DNA of 51,686 nucleotides, from positions 1 to 51,686 of the forward strand of contig JAKFUT010000034.1 of NCBI GenBank assembly GCA_021732565.1. The letters run 5' to 3'. Position numbers and translations under genes: made by a program. Each line of letters begins with the position of its first letter. Positions within the stretch are counted from its first letter, which is position 1. Of the stretch, positions 16,778 through 26,510 are shown piece after piece. The stretch comes from Candidatus Obscuribacterales bacterium (lineage in GTDB: Bacteria > Cyanobacteriota > Vampirovibrionia > Obscuribacterales > Obscuribacteraceae). The notes under the pieces were generated by a model that worked only from the letters and a program-made list of their open reading frames with translations, was not told the DNA's origin and ran no database searches.

Positions 16778-18289
16778 TTATGTCGCGGAAACTCCCAATT
16801 TGGTGCGAGCATTCCAACCACAAGCAGCTCGGCTCCATCGTCGATCAAATACGCCTGGCTTGTCCAACGTAAGATTCGCACTGCGATATTTTGACAGCCA
16901 GTGTTTCAAATTTTCCGATGCAAGTTCCGGGTTGTTGTCCGGAAAACGGAGAATTCCAAGCACCGTCGGCGTCAAACACCCTGTCGTCTCGGGGCGACTG
17001 AAAGGCTCGCCCATGATGCGACACACCGCGGCATCAGCAAAGAGTCGCGCTTCCATGTATTGACCACTAAAGCCAAATTCGTCTGCCAGAGCCACCTCCA
17101 CCGGCTGGCTGCTGCTACGCAACCGTTGGGCGATCTGTGCAAAGGCATCTTTGTGTTCAGGCAACACCGGGTGCTCATCAAAGTTGCCTGCCAACAGCTG
17201 TTCAAAGTGCCCCCGCGAAATCGGATTGTTCCAGCCACCACCGCACAGCGCAAAGCAAGTCGGAATTAGAAGCTCGGTTGCGATCCACTTTAATGAATAG
17301 AAATAGACGTAAGCCGCGAAATATTCTGCTGTTCTCAACCTATCTTCAAAGGACAACGGATTTGCACCGACAGGAGCTTGGCCTAGCAGCTCCGGCAACA
17401 AGCGGTACCATTGCGGGTCCGATGACTTTGGTGGAGGCTGAAGCAAGTAATTATCTCCATTGTCTGTCACAGCTCCGTGATCGAAAAGCAGTCTTAGAAG
17501 ATCAGCATTTACCCTTCCTTGTGCACCGATTTTGCCACCAAAGTCGCACGGTTCGGCACGTTCGCCTTGCATCAATTTGTCCGGATAGTCGTTGAACGGG
17601 CCAACATCCCAACCAGAAACGACAGCGCCTCTGCCTGGAGACTCCGTTATAACGCTGATATTCCCGGTGTTTCCAGCATTGCAAAATGCAATCGGAAATT
17701 TACCACGATCCTTCAGATGGCGAGAGAGATGCTCATGGTGACCGGGTGCCAGAGGAGCGGCCTCTCCACCGTTCATAAGATCGTCCGAACGGAAATCAAA
17801 AACGACCGGAATTCCCGTGTCAGTTGCTAACAACTCTCCGTCACCTATCTGAAGCGTATAAGCGGTCTCCCGTGATCGCGAAATCGAAGGTGGTTGGTGA
17901 GCACATGTCTGTCCATGAAATCCTATCAGGTCCACAGAATATGGCTTTCCCGCACTCTCAGTCGTACGCCTTACTAACTCTTTGACTGCACCAGAAACAT
18001 ATAGCGTGAAGTCAGCTACAAGTTCATCAACGGAGAACGTGCTGGAATTAGCTTCGACTGCGCGCTGTTCGTAACAACGAACCGCCGCGTCCATATCTCC
18101 GAGCGAATCCACAACAGCGGTTCTAAAACGGCGAAGTCTGTCTGCAAGGCTGTCAGGCATTGGTTCGCTGAATGCATCCAAATCAGCGATAGATCCATCC
18201 ACTCCGAACTTTGTTAATACCACGTCAGCCGCATCCAATGAATTGCCGGTGTTAACGCCTATGCACAGGAGGAAATCTTGCTCGCTCAT
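16778..18289 (-). CDS. AnmK-like anhydro-N-acetylmuramic acid kinase, enlarged and divergent
   Basis: The AnmK family phosphorylates and opens 1,6-anhydro-MurNAc during cell-wall recycling. Seen: the GFHGQTCAHQPP motif, LQIGDGELLATDTGIPVVFDFR, GGEAAPLAPGHHEHL and a late FALCGGGWNNP, which together define the family. Differences: the N-terminal ATP motif usually reads GTSLDG, but here it reads GVNTGNSLDAAD. The protein is 503 residues, against about 370 for standard AnmK, with insertions in the middle. It may act on a different sugar. GGAG lies about six bases upstream of the ATG. Its location near mur genes in the same window is suggestive only. Confidence 0.85.
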   Translation of the reverse strand: MSEQDFLLCIGVNTGNSLDAADVVLTKFGVDGSIADLDAFSEPMPDSLADRLRRFRTAVVDSLGDMDAAVRCYEQRAVEANSSTFSVDELVADFTLYVSGAVKELVRRTTESAGKPYSVDLIGFHGQTCAHQPPSISRSRETAYTLQIGDGELLATDTGIPVVFDFRSDDLMNGGEAAPLAPGHHEHLSRHLKDRGKFPIAFCNAGNTGNISVITESPGRGAVVSGWDVGPFNDYPDKLMQGERAEPCDFGGKIGAQGRVNADLLRLLFDHGAVTDNGDNYLLQPPPKSSDPQWYRLLPELLGQAPVGANPLSFEDRLRTAEYFAAYVYFYSLKWIATELLIPTCFALCGGGWNNPISRGHFEQLLAGNFDEHPVLPEHKDAFAQIAQRLRSSSQPVEVALADEFGFSGQYMEARLFADAAVCRIMGEPFSRPETTGCLTPTVLGILRFPDNNPELASENLKHWLSKYRSANLTLDKPGVFDRRWSRAACGWNARTKLGVSAT

Positions 18290-18667
18290 ATGTACTCCAA
18301 AAATACTAAACCGAGGTGCCGAACGTCATTCTAGTCGAAGAACCAAAGCCCCCGATAGAGTAACACCAATAAATTTTGCCAGGAAGAATTCCTGATAATG
18401 GAGTAGCGATGCTGCAGGCAAGTTCATCTCGGGATTCAAAATGGTAATCCAACAATGCCGCATACAACGAATCCCCCGTCGCTTCCGCCAGCCATCATGG
18501 TTGAGAGAGCTATTACAGTAAATATTTTGCAGATATTTCGCAGCACAGAAGCTCTGAAATATTGACCCGTATTTGTCACCCCATTTGGGCAAATCACGAA
18601 TTTCATTCATAAGCTTTTCAGTCATTATTTGAAGAACTTAGTCAATTGCGATATAGGAGAGCGGAAT
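18290..18667. other. Divergent intergenic region
   Basis: A minus-strand frame of 99 codons (18326-18625) is open here but has no ribosome binding site and an unconvincing Cys-, Arg- and Trp-rich middle. I see no repeat or terminator. AGGAGA at 18654-18660 is the ribosome binding site of the next gene. Confidence 0.4.
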
Positions 18668-19552
18668 TTGTCAGACAATGTAGAGAGTCGACTGCTCACA
18701 ACTGCCCTCAGCGAAGACACCGCCTATTCCAAGCTACAGCGCGAGTCCGAACTCTTGAGAGACGGTCTTGTAAGCGGAGTAGTTGACCGCCTCTCCTACA
18801 TGACCGACCATGTGAAAGAGACGGTAGTCGACCTGTCCATCTGTGGAGCGCTAGGAGCTGGACTCAATCTAGCCGGGCGAGCCGGTGGTAAGTGGGCAAC
18901 TGGAGCACGAGTTGCCACGTGGGGATTCGGACTCATGATGACCGGTGATGTTATCCGTCGTGGCATTCCAACCCTTAATGCAATGGCTGACACCTGGTCC
19001 TCTGCCGAGCGGCTTGAGTCGAACAAGGAAACGGTGGGCAAGTATGCCGGATCAGCCCTGGTGGATTATCCCCTGATGTGCCTTGCTGGCTATGGTGGTT
19101 TGCGATTGGCGGGCAAGGTTCCGATGACGTTCACCATTGAGGCCAGTCAACTAAAGCCTGTCGAGACTGTTTCAGGCAATGTCATCCGATTAATTGATCG
19201 AAGCGGCTCAATGGAATCTCCAGCGGGTCCCCGAGAATTCCGTCTTCCGCGTGAACGAAGATATATTGGAGACCATGAAGTAATGGGTGAAGAGCACAAC
19301 GTATTTTCCCACCAAGGAGAGATTCCATGGTGGGAACGAAGTTGGGCGGTCGACGAAAATTGCAGTGATGTTAGCGGTCTATTTAGCGAAATTCCAGGAA
19401 ATGGGTTCACGACTAAGCCTACTCCCTTGGAGGCACTCAGACCCGAATTGAGATTCAACGACCCTGCACCGAAACTCGAGATCCGCCTCTCTTTTCGGCC
19501 CACCAGGTTTGTTCCGGCGATAATTCCCGTTGATTTGACTCGTCGCAATTAA
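18668..19552 (+). CDS. Orphan protein with glycine-rich hydrophobic middle, 294 aa
   Basis: Not recognised. A helical N-terminus (about 1-60) is followed by hydrophobic, Gly/Ala-rich segments (LSICGALGAGLNLAGRAGG, ARVATWGFGLMMTGDVI, LVDYPLMCLAGYGGLRLAGK) that may insert in or lie on a membrane. A polar C-terminal half rich in Pro, Glu and Arg then follows. The TTG at 18668 is chosen because AGGAGA lies at the right distance; an in-frame TTG at 18629 lacks one. The gene stands alone. Confidence 0.75.
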   Translation: MSDNVESRLLTTALSEDTAYSKLQRESELLRDGLVSGVVDRLSYMTDHVKETVVDLSICGALGAGLNLAGRAGGKWATGARVATWGFGLMMTGDVIRRGIPTLNAMADTWSSAERLESNKETVGKYAGSALVDYPLMCLAGYGGLRLAGKVPMTFTIEASQLKPVETVSGNVIRLIDRSGSMESPAGPREFRLPRERRYIGDHEVMGEEHNVFSHQGEIPWWERSWAVDENCSDVSGLFSEIPGNGFTTKPTPLEALRPELRFNDPAPKLEIRLSFRPTRFVPAIIPVDLTRRN

Positions 19553-20002
19553 CCATTCTTTAGTGCCTGAGACCGGAGAAAACTAGCTCTGTCCAAAGAT
19601 CTCCTTTGAGGCTTTTGACGGTCCTGGAAGTTGTCTAGCTCGAATCTTTCCAAGAGATCTTTCGTTGCAAAGAAACGTGCTTGATTCCTGTCGCGTTTCG
19701 TACCGATCATAGAAGTCATGGCGTTGCAATAGCGTTGCACTATATGTCTCATTACTTCGACGAAACCTCGAACGATATTCCCTCTTAACGCTCTCAGCTA
19801 AGGAACCGGTGAACACGCAAACCTCGATTTGCAATTTCCGTTAAAGCCTACAAAAAAACATTGACCACGATGGGTGCCGTCAATTCAGGACCTCGACGGG
19901 TACATGCCCCTGTTCCTTCGCTTATATCGTGGCTGATCCCTATCGGATTTTTGACGGATACCAGGTATAGTGCTTTTGTGACCGCATTAGAGGCTAAATC
20001 GT
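19553..20002. other. Intergenic region
   Basis: A minus-strand frame at 19549-19752 (67 codons, charged and helix-like at its end) is possible but lacks a ribosome binding site. Nothing else is seen apart from GAGG just before the metallothionein gene. Confidence 0.4.
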
Positions 20003-20188
20003 ATGACAAATTCCCCTACTCCTCCAGTCAAGAGATGCGCGCATGAGGGATGTGCCTGCCCGACGACTCCGACGAACACTTATTGCAGCGAACTCTGCGA
20101 GAAAAGTGCTGCTCAAGCAAAAGACAAGGATAATCACGAAACTCAGGCCTGCCGTTGTCACCATCATCAGTGCGGCGATCGTGCTTAG
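20003..20188 (+). CDS. Bacterial metallothionein-like protein, 61 aa
   Basis: Small Cys/His-rich protein expected to bind Zn, Cd or Cu ions in the cytoplasm. Eight Cys residues are arranged as KRCAHEGCACP, YCSELCEKSA and ACRCHHHQCG. The C-x-C pairs, the YCSxxC motif in the middle and the His-rich end match the SmtA/BmtA family known from cyanobacteria and pseudomonads. GAGG lies about nine bases upstream of the ATG. Length is normal for the family. No SmtB-like repressor gene is next to it, so regulation is unknown. Confidence 0.8.
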   Translation: MTNSPTPPVKRCAHEGCACPTTPTNTYCSELCEKSAAQAKDKDNHETQACRCHHHQCGDRA

Positions 20189-20727
20189 AGAATGACTTGT
20201 TGCCATAAAGTGCATGCGGATGATTTATACGTCGCCCAAACGAAAAGAATCAGACTCTGCTATCGCATCGAATGGCGAATTGTCTTGCACCTGCCAAAAG
20301 TGAGAGGGCTGGCCGTCCAAAGATGATCGGCTGGCCTTCAGAATCTCGCAGATGCAAAAATAGAATTGGTGATCGCTCGGCGAGCGGTCTAGTTGTTTCT
20401 GAATAGACTCACAACTTCAAGAGCTTCCTGAGATGAACCAAGATTCTTCTTGTCTTCTAGTAGTGTAGGCTGCGATTCAGGTTGACTATTTGGCGGCGGC
20501 TCAAGCAGGTTCGTGGCAGAAGCCCGGGAACGGTTTATTCAGTTAGTTGGAGATCTCAACGATATCATTGGCCGCTGTGGCCCTGGCTCGACTACATCGA
20601 TGTTCGATGACGACAGTCGCAATGCCGGTTGCTCTTTGCACTCAGTTTCAAACACTTCACTGAAACTACAATTCTCATTGCCGATCAACCGACGACCCGA
20701 CTACATATTAGTTGCATGCATGTAGTA
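20189..20727. other. Intergenic region, possible small ORF
   Basis: A GTG-started frame at 20513-20725 begins AEARERFIQLVGDLNDIIG, which looks like a real helix. The rest is unconvincing and no ribosome binding site is seen. No repeat or terminator is evident. Confidence 0.35.
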
Positions 20728-23421
20728 CTACTCGGGCTGGTCTGCCCGTTTTTTCACTGCCGCTAACCCCAACAACAATCCTATAATCGCGATGGTTGAA
20801 GAGGCCACAATGCCACCGGCTTGAAGGCTCTGCGGTTGGTAGCTAAAACTGACGGTGTGCTCTCCGGCGGGTACTTCCACTGCTCTGCAAAATACATTGG
20901 CACGCATAATCGCTGCATCGTGCCCGTCAACGCGAGCCTTCCAGCCAGGATAGCAATGATCCGAGAGTAAGAGAATTCCTGGTTGCAGATTCCGAGTTTT
21001 AATCGTCAATTCCGCGTCTCTGTCAAGCTGCAAGTCCGCACTGGCGTCATATAAATCTGCATACTTTGATGCCTCAGCTTTATACTTTGGACTTCCTATT
21101 GCAGGCAGATCGGGAATCTCGCTCAGTCTCTTTCGAATCGACTCAGACATTGTTTTGCAATCGTTTTCAGCAAACACGGCCAGGTATGGCAATGTGTTGT
21201 CTGCAATTTTTCCGGTCAGTATTTCCGTGCGCGCCTGATCGACATTGGGCACTACTTGCACTTGTCTTGCAAATCGACATCGCGGGGCAGCATTTAAAAC
21301 ATCATAAAAACGCACATTATCGAGCCTATCGTCGCTCCGCAGTACAAAGTATCGTGCGTCAAGCTGCGCTGTCAGCGGAGGCTTGGCGGCTTCTGTCGGT
21401 GCCCGCTCGAAGAGCTGCGTCACAACTATGTTCGTCGCTGTCAGTGAACAGAACCGGGCAATGCCCAGGTCCGTAACCTTATCCTTTGCTTTGTGATTTT
21501 GGCTACACGTGGCGTATGCTGCTTTGAAGAACTGCTTGTATTCTGTTGTTTCAGCTGCTTCGTATCCATTAGCATGACGCACCCGTTGAGCAACATGGGT
21601 ATTGGGTAACAACAATTGCCTGGCGTATTCATAGAATTTCTCATCATGAGACCATGCCTTGGAATACTGACACCAGGGTGGTACCACAAGTGGATCAAAA
21701 TAAAGACTCAAGAATCGCCGATTCTCGCCGAGTTCATCGCGCAGCTTCTCGGCTACTGGCGACTTGAATTCAAAGTAGCCTGTTTGCACAAGACCTTTCG
21801 ACGACTCAGACTCCACAACTGGAGCCCAGTGACGACAGAATTGGTAGGCAGAGACGAGCAGCGGCACCACTAGCAATACCAGCATTAATGTGGCGCAATA
21901 CACTCGAGGTAATTTGTAACTCGCATAACCGAGGGCGACGGAGCAAAATCCCAATGCAATCAAAGCGGCCTTGACCATGCTCCAGCCAAACAAGACTTGC
22001 GATTCGTTGATCAGTGCCGGCTGCTTCCAGGGTCCAAAAATGAACCACAATCCGGGACAAAAAATCATAGCCAGCCCGACAAGCAGTGTTGCGACCCATA
22101 TCAGTGACATAACTATGATCGGTGCCTTCGGCAATTTTTTGTCCATCAGTAACTGAGCACCGGCACTGGCCGACAGCCCCATGAACATAACCGGAAAGAT
22201 AATCAGCTTTACGGGGTACCGAAAAGCAGTGAGTATCGAAGATGCCTTTACTAAAGCAGGAGCAAATGGAGTGTAGTTACCTGCGGCCATCAAACAGAAA
22301 CCACAGAAAAGAAAAAGCGCAAACCACCGTTCTCGCCACTTATTGTCGAACATTCCCCAAAAGGCTAGTGTTAGCGCCACAGGCCCGACATATGCACTGC
22401 TAAGAAACGGCAGGTAACCCACTCTGCTGGTAACCAGATTGCGATACTTATTGGGTAGCTCCAACAAGTCTCCCATCGGATTGTTCAAGACAAGTCCGAG
22501 AAAATCGTACCAGTTAGTGCTCCACGTAAAAACGAACTGCGTTTCCATTCCATGCGATCTTGGTGAAACCCGAGCCCATTCGAGAGCTGGCAAGGTCACC
22601 GGTGTAGTTAAACCGATAGCAAAAACCAGTGGCAAAGCTCTCAGCAAAAACTTCTTAACGGCCGTTTTTTTCTCAACCTCGCGACTTCGCCACGCACCAA
22701 CTAGCGGCCACACCGCACAGAACCCCAGCAATATCATGGCGGGAGCTCCGACTTCCGGTCGTCCAGCGGCGACCATCAGAGCCACGGAAATCGAAGCGAG
22801 CGCCACCTGGCAAATATTGAACAAAGCGAATTCCTCATCAATTCGCAGAACAATACATATACACATGGGAATCCATGCAGCACTGGCCATTAGCGTGAAA
22901 TTGCTGCTTAGCGCAAACATGTACCCGCCCAGCGCGCATATAGATGAAGCAACCGCCGCCGCCACTTTGCCTCGGCCGCAATCGCAAACCAGTAACCATG
23001 CACCCACGGCAGCAATTAACTGGTGGAGCATCATATATAGTGCCAACCCGCAACTGAACGGAGCCCAGACAAGTAACCAGGTCGGCGGATAGAACAGCCC
23101 TGGCGACGGCACCGCCACCTGACTCATTCCGCAATACATATATGGATTCCACAAAGGAAAGCGGCCATCCTGACAGCTGTGCCGCATGAAAGTGCAAAAC
23201 GGCTGAAAATAATATGATATATCTGAAAGATAGAAGTCAGCTCTGCCCACTAGTGTAGGCCAGAAGAATGCCGTCAATACCATGATCAAAAAGAACAAGC
23301 CAAGAATTGCTCCTGGCTCGACACTTATTTTCTTCAACGTTGATGAGAGCACGCTATCCCGGGAGCGCAGGCGTCTGGCCTGCCTGGCTGTGTGTGACGT
23401 AAACATTGTCGGCATTCGCAT
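20728..23421 (-). CDS. YfhO-like polytopic membrane protein, 897 aa
   Basis: Large membrane protein resembling the YfhO family, thought to be GT-C type glycosyltransferases acting on lipid-linked sugars. Seen: an N-terminal cytoplasmic part, a first helix near residue 45-65, an acidic loop (DFYLSDISYYFQPF) after it, then about ten more hydrophobic helices up to about residue 520. A large soluble domain follows, ending in LLLSDHCYPGWKARVDG, a typical YfhO signature, and a final helix with a KKR tail. The ATG at 23421 is preferred because GAGG lies five bases upstream; a GTG at 23439 is in frame. It lies downstream of nuoN on the same strand, but the functional link is unclear. Confidence 0.85.
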   Translation of the reverse strand: MRMPTMFTSHTARQARRLRSRDSVLSSTLKKISVEPGAILGLFFLIMVLTAFFWPTLVGRADFYLSDISYYFQPFCTFMRHSCQDGRFPLWNPYMYCGMSQVAVPSPGLFYPPTWLLVWAPFSCGLALYMMLHQLIAAVGAWLLVCDCGRGKVAAAVASSICALGGYMFALSSNFTLMASAAWIPMCICIVLRIDEEFALFNICQVALASISVALMVAAGRPEVGAPAMILLGFCAVWPLVGAWRSREVEKKTAVKKFLLRALPLVFAIGLTTPVTLPALEWARVSPRSHGMETQFVFTWSTNWYDFLGLVLNNPMGDLLELPNKYRNLVTSRVGYLPFLSSAYVGPVALTLAFWGMFDNKWRERWFALFLFCGFCLMAAGNYTPFAPALVKASSILTAFRYPVKLIIFPVMFMGLSASAGAQLLMDKKLPKAPIIVMSLIWVATLLVGLAMIFCPGLWFIFGPWKQPALINESQVLFGWSMVKAALIALGFCSVALGYASYKLPRVYCATLMLVLLVVPLLVSAYQFCRHWAPVVESESSKGLVQTGYFEFKSPVAEKLRDELGENRRFLSLYFDPLVVPPWCQYSKAWSHDEKFYEYARQLLLPNTHVAQRVRHANGYEAAETTEYKQFFKAAYATCSQNHKAKDKVTDLGIARFCSLTATNIVVTQLFERAPTEAAKPPLTAQLDARYFVLRSDDRLDNVRFYDVLNAAPRCRFARQVQVVPNVDQARTEILTGKIADNTLPYLAVFAENDCKTMSESIRKRLSEIPDLPAIGSPKYKAEASKYADLYDASADLQLDRDAELTIKTRNLQPGILLLSDHCYPGWKARVDGHDAAIMRANVFCRAVEVPAGEHTVSFSYQPQSLQAGGIVASSTIAIIGLLLGLAAVKKRADQPE

Positions 23422-23485
23422 CGTGCCTCGCCTTGACACAATGCCCTCTCCCGGACGCTTCGCTTATTCGTGAACGTTGCACCAA

Positions 23486-25072
23486 TTATCGATCGGGTAC
23501 GGTGCTTGGCAGCGAGCCCACGACATCGTGTCTTTGAAGCGAAATGTTGTTTGTTCGTTCAATGGAGCCCACGGCACTCACTGAAATCGCCATCAGTGGT
23601 GTTACCTGAGTGCTGCAAACAATGATGCCAATTAAACTCACCGCCATAGCCAATATCGGTCCGACTTGTGAGTCTGGCAGCAACATTCGTCGTTCAGGCA
23701 ACGCGTCTACCAGTGCAGACGGCTCCTTCACGATCATTTTGATGGCAACACGGGTGTAATAAAACACCGCTGGAATCGATGTTAATAAACCCATTCCTAC
23801 CAGAACCGGTCCGAGAGGAACCCCGTAATCGCCCGTTATTTGTAAACCCGAATAGAACACAAAGAACTTAGCGAGAAATCCAGCAGGAGGAACGGGTAAT
23901 CCGGCCAGGTTCAATAAGCACACTCCCATGGCAATCGATACCCATGGACGTTTGCGAATCAATCCAGACCAATCGTTCATGTTGTCGGTGCCCAGTTCAT
24001 TCTCAATCATCGTTGCTGCCGTGAAGGCCCCGAGATTCATGAATCCATACACTATGGTGTAGAACACCATAGTTGCGATGCTGTCTCTGGTGTTACCGCA
24101 AAGACCGATGAGGAAATAGCCTACGTGCGCGATGGAAGAATATGCCAACATGCGCTTAACAGATGTCTGATTGAGGGCAATCAGATTGCCGAAGACCATC
24201 GAAAGAATCGCGAGAAATCCTACTATTGGAATCCAATCGAAGTACGGCAAACGATTGTTACTGAGATCGACAAACACATAGGTCAGCAGTCTCAGCGCAA
24301 CAACAATGCCACCGAGTTTGGAACCGATGGACAAGAACGCAGTTACAGGTGTGGGTGCTCCCTCATAGACGTCTGGTGTCCACATGTGGAAAGGCACCAT
24401 GGAAAGCTTGAATCCGATAACGCTGAGCAACAAGATCAGCAACACAATGCAAACCAGTGACGGCGACTGAGCAGACGTATACAGCTTGTTCTGTATCTCG
24501 AAAAAGTTGGTGCTTCCTGTCAATCCGTAAAGGAATGAGAGACCGTACATAAAAGTCGCGGTGGTAGCTGCTGTGGACAATAGATACTTGAGCGACGCTT
24601 CGTTGCTCTTGATATCTCGCTTGGAAAAACCCGATAGCAGCACACAACATATAGTAAGCGTTTCAAGAGCGACAAATAGCATAATAAGGTCGGTGGTGCC
24701 GGCAAGAAACATGACCGAAACCGTGGCCGTAAGCAGAGTCGCGTAGTATTCGCCTTTGTTGGGACCGAACTTTCGTTCGTAGCCCATGCTCATGAGAACC
24801 ACAATGATGCCAACAGCACAAGACAAAGCCCCAAAGAGAACAGAGAGTTTGTCGAACGTATAAAGCTTGTGGAAGAGGTCTGCGGTCTCCAAATTAAATT
24901 GACCCGCAAACTGAATAAAAGCAAGGATGAGTGCTCCGAGGCTGACGAGGGGAACCACATGCTTCGATCGAGGAGAGAAAAGGTTCCACAGCGCTGCAAG
25001 CACAATGCCGGCGATCACTATGAAGTGAGGCAGCAGATACTGAATGTTGGCAAAATATTGACTGTCGTTCAT
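23486..25072 (-). CDS. nuoN: NADH-quinone oxidoreductase subunit N
   Basis: Proton-pumping antiporter-like membrane subunit of respiratory complex I. About 14 hydrophobic helices are seen across 528 residues. The core Proton_antipo_M motifs are present: LFVALETLTICCVLLSGF, then SEASLKYLL-like NEASLKYLLSTAATT, HMWTPDVYEGAPTPVTAFLS with the key Pro-rich turn, and KRMLAYSSIAHVGY. Length is normal. Other nuo genes are not next to it in the window: upstream is an intergenic gap and then the divergent carA, so the rest of complex I must lie elsewhere. Confidence 0.96.
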   Translation of the reverse strand: MNDSQYFANIQYLLPHFIVIAGIVLAALWNLFSPRSKHVVPLVSLGALILAFIQFAGQFNLETADLFHKLYTFDKLSVLFGALSCAVGIIVVLMSMGYERKFGPNKGEYYATLLTATVSVMFLAGTTDLIMLFVALETLTICCVLLSGFSKRDIKSNEASLKYLLSTAATTATFMYGLSFLYGLTGSTNFFEIQNKLYTSAQSPSLVCIVLLILLLSVIGFKLSMVPFHMWTPDVYEGAPTPVTAFLSIGSKLGGIVVALRLLTYVFVDLSNNRLPYFDWIPIVGFLAILSMVFGNLIALNQTSVKRMLAYSSIAHVGYFLIGLCGNTRDSIATMVFYTIVYGFMNLGAFTAATMIENELGTDNMNDWSGLIRKRPWVSIAMGVCLLNLAGLPVPPAGFLAKFFVFYSGLQITGDYGVPLGPVLVGMGLLTSIPAVFYYTRVAIKMIVKEPSALVDALPERRMLLPDSQVGPILAMAVSLIGIIVCSTQVTPLMAISVSAVGSIERTNNISLQRHDVVGSLPSTVPDR

Positions 25073-25220
25073 TTATTGAGGTTTGCGCCTTTCCAGTTGA
25101 ATTGCCCTAATTCTACAGAGTTGGTGATCACTTTAAATGAGCCCTGCTTACCGCCTGATCTCTGTCAGCCCGCCAGGCATGCAGATGTCGACGGAATACA
25201 ACTGTAGATGGAGGGAAAAC

Positions 25221-25382
25221 TTAAAAGTCTCCAACCCGTAAAGCAATTGCAACAACGAAGTAAAGAAGAACAGGCGTTAGTGCCGTCAGTGCATGTATAA
25301 TCGGAATCGCTCCTGTAGACACTGGTTCGACGGGCAGCCAGGCCTCAGTGCCAGGATATATCCTCCAGCAACCCAATGACAT
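25221..25382 (-). CDS. Possible small membrane protein, 53 aa
   Basis: Tentative. The frame ends with a good hydrophobic helix (IIHALTALTPVLLYFVVAIAL) followed by RVGDF. It lies between nuoN and the divergent carA on the nuoN strand. The ATG at 25382 has no ribosome binding site; a further in-frame start at 25406 overlaps carA. It may be a small inner-membrane protein or chance. Confidence 0.35.
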   Translation of the reverse strand: MSLGCWRIYPGTEAWLPVEPVSTGAIPIIHALTALTPVLLYFVVAIALRVGDF

Positions 25383-25385
25383 TAC

Positions 25386-26510
25386 ATGCAAATTGAACAG
25401 GGCCATCCACCATGTCTGCTCGCCTTAGAAGATGGCAGGACCTTTTCGGGAAGTAGTTTCGGCGCCCCCGGCACTAGAACCGGCGAATTAGTATTCAACA
25501 CCAGCTTCACCGGTTACCAGGAAATTCTCACCGACCCCAGCTATGCAGGACAGATAATCACTCTAACCTGTCCTGAAATTGGCAATTATGGAGTTAATGC
25601 CTCCGATATGGAATCCTCCGGCATCTTTGCCAGAGGGCTGATCGTTCGCCATCTGAGCCGCCGTACCAGCTCGTGGAGAGCAACCGGGTCGCTGAGCCAG
25701 TTCTTGAAACAATACGACGTTCCCGGTATATCCGACGTAGACACAAGAGCTATCACCAGGCATATTCGGGATAAGGGCGCCATGCGGTGCGCCATCTCAA
25801 CTGAGGTACTCGATCCTGCCGAACTCGTTACGGTAGCAGCGAATTCGCCTTTGATGACAGGTGCAGACTTTACCGGTGAAGTGTCGACAAAGGAGCCCTA
25901 TCAACTTGGCACCGGCGACTACCATGTAGCCGTGCTTGATTACGGCGTCAAACAAAATATCTTGCGCAACCTGTGTGCGCGAGGATTGCGCCTGACGGTC
26001 TTGCCGGCAAGTACCCCCGCAGCGGCAGTACTCGCGCTCAATCCCGATGGCATTTTTCTCTCAAACGGTCCCGGGGATCCGGCAGCTTGCACGGATATTG
26101 TGGGCGAGCTAGCAAAACTGATAGAGTCAAAACTGCCAATCTTCGGTATTTGCCTGGGTCATCAACTCCTGGCAATCGCCCTGGGCGCCACCACCTACAA
26201 ATTGAAATTCGGACATCGAGGCGGAAACCAACCGGTGAAAGATTTACTGACAGGAAAAATAGAGATCACCTGTCAAAATCATGGTTTTGCAGTTGACAGT
26301 AATAGCTTGCCTTCCAGTCTTGAACTAACTCACTTGAATTTGAACGACGACAGCGTTGAAGGATTCAAGCACAAAGATCTACCGATCTTCTGTGTGCAAT
26401 ATCACCCGGAATCGAGCCCTGGTCCGCGAGATTCAGCATATCTGTTCAACCGATTCAAACAACTCATAGAATCATGTAAGAGAGTGAGTGAACCCAGTTG
26501 TACAAGCTAG
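25386..26510 (+). CDS. carA: Carbamoyl-phosphate synthase small (glutaminase) subunit
   Basis: Hydrolyses glutamine and channels ammonia to the large subunit CarB, supplying carbamoyl phosphate for pyrimidine and arginine synthesis. Seen: the N-terminal CPSase_sm domain (residues 10-140; SGSSFGAPG, GELVFNTSFTGYQEILTDPSYAGQI) and the class-I glutaminase domain with FGICLGHQLLAIALG (nucleophile Cys) and the catalytic HPE of VQYHPESSPGP. Length 374 is normal. carB is not downstream; the next gene, overlapping by 13 bases, is a HAD phosphatase. Confidence 0.97.
   Translation: MQIEQGHPPCLLALEDGRTFSGSSFGAPGTRTGELVFNTSFTGYQEILTDPSYAGQIITLTCPEIGNYGVNASDMESSGIFARGLIVRHLSRRTSSWRATGSLSQFLKQYDVPGISDVDTRAITRHIRDKGAMRCAISTEVLDPAELVTVAANSPLMTGADFTGEVSTKEPYQLGTGDYHVAVLDYGVKQNILRNLCARGLRLTVLPASTPAAAVLALNPDGIFLSNGPGDPAACTDIVGELAKLIESKLPIFGICLGHQLLAIALGATTYKLKFGHRGGNQPVKDLLTGKIEITCQNHGFAVDSNSLPSSLELTHLNLNDDSVEGFKHKDLPIFCVQYHPESSPGPRDSAYLFNRFKQLIESCKRVSEPSCTS

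Noticed and set aside
18326..18625. 99-codon minus-strand frame
   Set aside because: Start looks plausible (MTEKLMNEIRDLPKWGDKYG), but there is no ribosome binding site and the middle is unlike a protein; possibly a relic.
19549..19752. 67-codon minus-strand frame with charged C-terminus
   Set aside because: No ribosome binding site or family match; overlaps the stop of the neighbouring gene. Could be real but unsupported.
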